This document shows, piece after piece, positions 4,917 to 6,233 of a DNA stretch of 6,233 nt. Position 1 is the first letter of the stretch. Each line of letters begins with the position of its first letter. Both the position numbers and the translations under genes were made by a program. Source of the stretch: Acidobacteriota bacterium (GTDB lineage Bacteria; Acidobacteriota; Blastocatellia; Pyrinomonadales; Pyrinomonadaceae); assembly GCA_005790265.1 (NCBI GenBank), contig SXVE01000216.1, positions 1-6,233 on the forward strand, read 5' to 3'. Below the pieces are notes generated by a model that did not search any database, was not told the DNA's origin, and saw only the letters and a list, made by a program, of their open reading frames with translations.

Positions 4917-5723
4917 ATGAACAATTTGCCCGAAGAAGTCGAGAATTATCGCGATAGAAAATGGCGGCGCGAAGAAACTTTGAAGATTGAAACGGCGATT
5001 CAGCTCGAAGCGCTGGTTGAAGATTTGGGTTTTTGCCTCGCTTTGACCGATTCGCGGACGAATTTGCCGAGCGTTTACATTGCCGTTTGCGGTCGGCGCG
5101 ACGCGCACTCGCCGAAAAACGTGCAGAAAGATTACGAGATGGATTTGGCGTGGACGCTGAAGGACGAAGTGATGATGCGCGGGCGGGTTTATTACGGAAA
5201 ATTGGTGAAAGGTCGCGCGATGTTCGTCGCGCCGCGCTTGATTCCGGCTTTCAACGCGGTTTGGGGCGTTCCGAAAAAACTGGAAAAAGAAGTTTTTTCG
5301 CCGGAAGCGAATCGTATCTTAAAAGTTTTGCGCAAAGAATGGGAAATGGGCAACGCCGATTTGCGCAAAGACGCGCAGATTGAAAGTCGCGCCGTTTTGA
5401 CGAAAACGCTTGAGCAACTGCAAAAAGCGATGAAAGTCATTCCGCAGGAAGTGCTTTATCAGCCGACGTTTATGTACATTTGGACTTTAGCGGAAGCGCG
5501 TTTTCCGAAACAGCTCGCCAAAAATATGACGCGCGAAGAAGGCTTAAAAGAAATCGCCCGCGCGTTTCTCAAATTCGGCGGAATGACGTATCGCGGCGAA
5601 CTGGCGAAAGCCGTCGGAATTACGCGCAGAGAAGCCGGATTGATTAATCGCGCGCTCGTCGAAGAAGGCTTTGCCGAACGCGTTTCCGTCGGCGTTTACA
5701 AACTTAAGAACTTCGAGGTTTAA
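4917..5723 (+). CDS. AlkZ-related winged-helix protein
   Basis: A 268-residue cytoplasmic protein with no signal peptide. It fits a group of compact proteins annotated as AlkZ-related or winged-helix DNA-binding. From memory the shared marks are GFC (38-40), LPSxxxAVxGR (50-60), LAWTLKDE (77-84), RGRVYYGKL (88-96) and MFVAPRLIPAFNAVW (102-116). All are present. The C-terminal part (about 150-268) is helical, with a probable helix-turn-helix and wing at 222-266 (TYRGELAKAVGITRREAGLINRALVEEG, then a short beta hairpin). AlkZ/YcaQ enzymes remove alkylated bases and open interstrand crosslinks, but this protein is much shorter than the roughly 400-residue enzymes and I could not place the catalytic QxQ/QxD loop. 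A DNA-binding rather than a catalytic role is therefore possible. The start has no ribosome site, and the next Met is residue 75, so 4917 is the only plausible start. It overlaps the convergent rhomboid gene by 20 nt. Confidence 0.72.
   Translation: MNNLPEEVENYRDRKWRREETLKIETAIQLEALVEDLGFCLALTDSRTNLPSVYIAVCGRRDAHSPKNVQKDYEMDLAWTLKDEVMMRGRVYYGKLVKGRAMFVAPRLIPAFNAVWGVPKKLEKEVFSPEANRILKVLRKEWEMGNADLRKDAQIESRAVLTKTLEQLQKAMKVIPQEVLYQPTFMYIWTLAEARFPKQLAKNMTREEGLKEIARAFLKFGGMTYRGELAKAVGITRREAGLINRALVEEGFAERVSVGVYKLKNFEV
5704..5723. other. Tail-to-tail overlap of convergent genes
   Basis: The stop codon of the AlkZ-related gene (TAA, 5721-5723) and that of the rhomboid gene (TTA on the plus strand, 5704-5706) bracket a shared 20 nt, so each gene's last codons are antisense to the other. 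There is no room for a terminator between them. Confidence 0.9.
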
Positions 5724-6233
5724 TAATCGGGTGCATTTTTCCAATCGCGAAAATGTTGATTAAAATTAAACCCGCGACAAATCCGCCGATGTGTGCGGCA
5801 TACGCGACGCCGCCCGTTCCCGCCGGAGTCAGATAACCGGCGATTATTTGATAAACGATCCAGATGCCGACGGCGACAAACGCCGGAACTTCCGTTAAAA
5901 AATAAAAAATCAGCGCGCGAACTCGCCGACGCGGAAATAAAACGAGATAACCGCCGAGCACGCCGGAAATCGCGCCCGACGCGCCGAGCATCGGAATCAC
6001 CGAGTCCGCGTCCATCACGATTTGCGCGACTGCCGCCGCGATTCCCGTCGCGATGTAAAACGCGGCAAACCGAACGTGTCCGAGCATATTTTCGAGATTA
6101 TCGCCGAAAACCCACAAAAACAGCATATTGCCGAAAATATGCGCGAAGCTGCCGTGCATAAACATCGAGCTTAAAAAATTAAAATAAACCGGCAGCGGCG
6201 TCGGGTAATGCAAAACTCGTCCGACATCGCCGA
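5704..6233 (-). CDS. Rhomboid family intramembrane serine protease, N-terminus cut by window edge
   Basis: Rhomboids cleave transmembrane substrates inside the inner membrane using a Ser-His dyad. The frame runs open through the right edge, so the N-terminus, including TM1 and most of the L1 loop, is missing. Counting the codon at 6213-6211 as residue 1, it has HGSFAHIFGNMLFLWVFG (20-37) with the oxyanion-loop His25 and Asn29, GASGAISG with catalytic Ser79, and YAAHIGGF with catalytic His141. All canonical catalytic positions are present, so activity is likely. Hydrophobic segments follow at about 49-66, 75-93, 100-126 and 137-157, matching TM3-TM6 of the six-helix core. The C-terminal tail is short and basic. 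The TTG at 6213 is not the true start: readable codons before it continue in frame, and starting there would drop TM1. Substrate unknown; the neighbouring gene gives no clue. Confidence 0.93.
   Translation of the reverse strand, partial: GDVGRVLHYPTPLPVYFNFLSSMFMHGSFAHIFGNMLFLWVFGDNLENMLGHVRFAAFYIATGIAAAVAQIVMDADSVIPMLGASGAISGVLGGYLVLFPRRRVRALIFYFLTEVPAFVAVGIWIVYQIIAGYLTPAGTGGVAYAAHIGGFVAGLILINIFAIGKMHPIIKPRSS

Noticed and set aside
5793..6161. Arg-rich plus-strand frame opposite the rhomboid gene
   Set aside because: Antisense shadow of membrane-segment codons; the minus strand carries the full rhomboid catalytic motifs.
1..6233. CRISPR array, tRNA/rRNA, insertion sequence, toxin-antitoxin or defence cassette
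   Set aside because: Looked for on both strands; no regularly spaced repeats, tRNA-like cloverleaf, transposase motifs or known defence domains were seen.

Overview
This 6.2 kb window comes from a bacterial chromosome. GC is about 50%, genes are tightly packed, and several encode Sec-secreted proteins of poorly characterised families. Tandem YARHG modules, a glycine-zipper envelope protein and a compact AlkZ-related protein together suggest an Acidobacteriota-type genome, perhaps Blastocatellia/Pyrinomonadales. That placement rests on protein style only; there is no rRNA or marker gene here.

Layout. (1) Minus strand, 1-2026: three co-directional genes with gaps of 36 and 44 nt, probably one operon, transcribed right to left. 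They are a cytoplasmic OsmC-family protein, a secreted DUF3828-like protein, and a secreted protein with at least four YARHG-type modules that runs off the left edge. (2) A divergent control region, about 2027-2202, holds an extended -10 box for the OsmC run and a GG-N10-GC (sigma-54-like) element facing the other way. (3) Plus strand, 2203-3867: a 554-residue exported protein with a helical N-terminus, two beta-rich regions, an Asn/Ser-rich linker and a glycine zipper with Gly at every fourth residue, closed by a strong intrinsic terminator. (4) An intergenic stretch, 3868-4090, in which a 7-bp inverted repeat follows the terminator and covers the -35 box of the next promoter. (5) Plus strand, 4091-4831: a secreted protein of unknown function, clearly lower in GC than the gene after it, followed by a second terminator. 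(6) Plus strand, 4917-5723: a winged-helix AlkZ-related protein with no Shine-Dalgarno and a -10 box placed for a leaderless mRNA. (7) Minus strand, 5704 to the right edge: the C-terminal part of a rhomboid intramembrane protease, overlapping the previous gene tail-to-tail by 20 nt.

Functional links. Four of the six largely readable products are predicted to be exported, and all four have Ala-Gln at the expected signal peptidase site, so the window is mainly envelope or periplasmic biology. No defence system, mobile element, CRISPR array, tRNA or rRNA was seen. The best candidates for something undescribed are the DUF3828/YARHG secreted pair and the multi-domain glycine-zipper protein with its possible sigma-54 promoter. 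Both are hypotheses from sequence alone.
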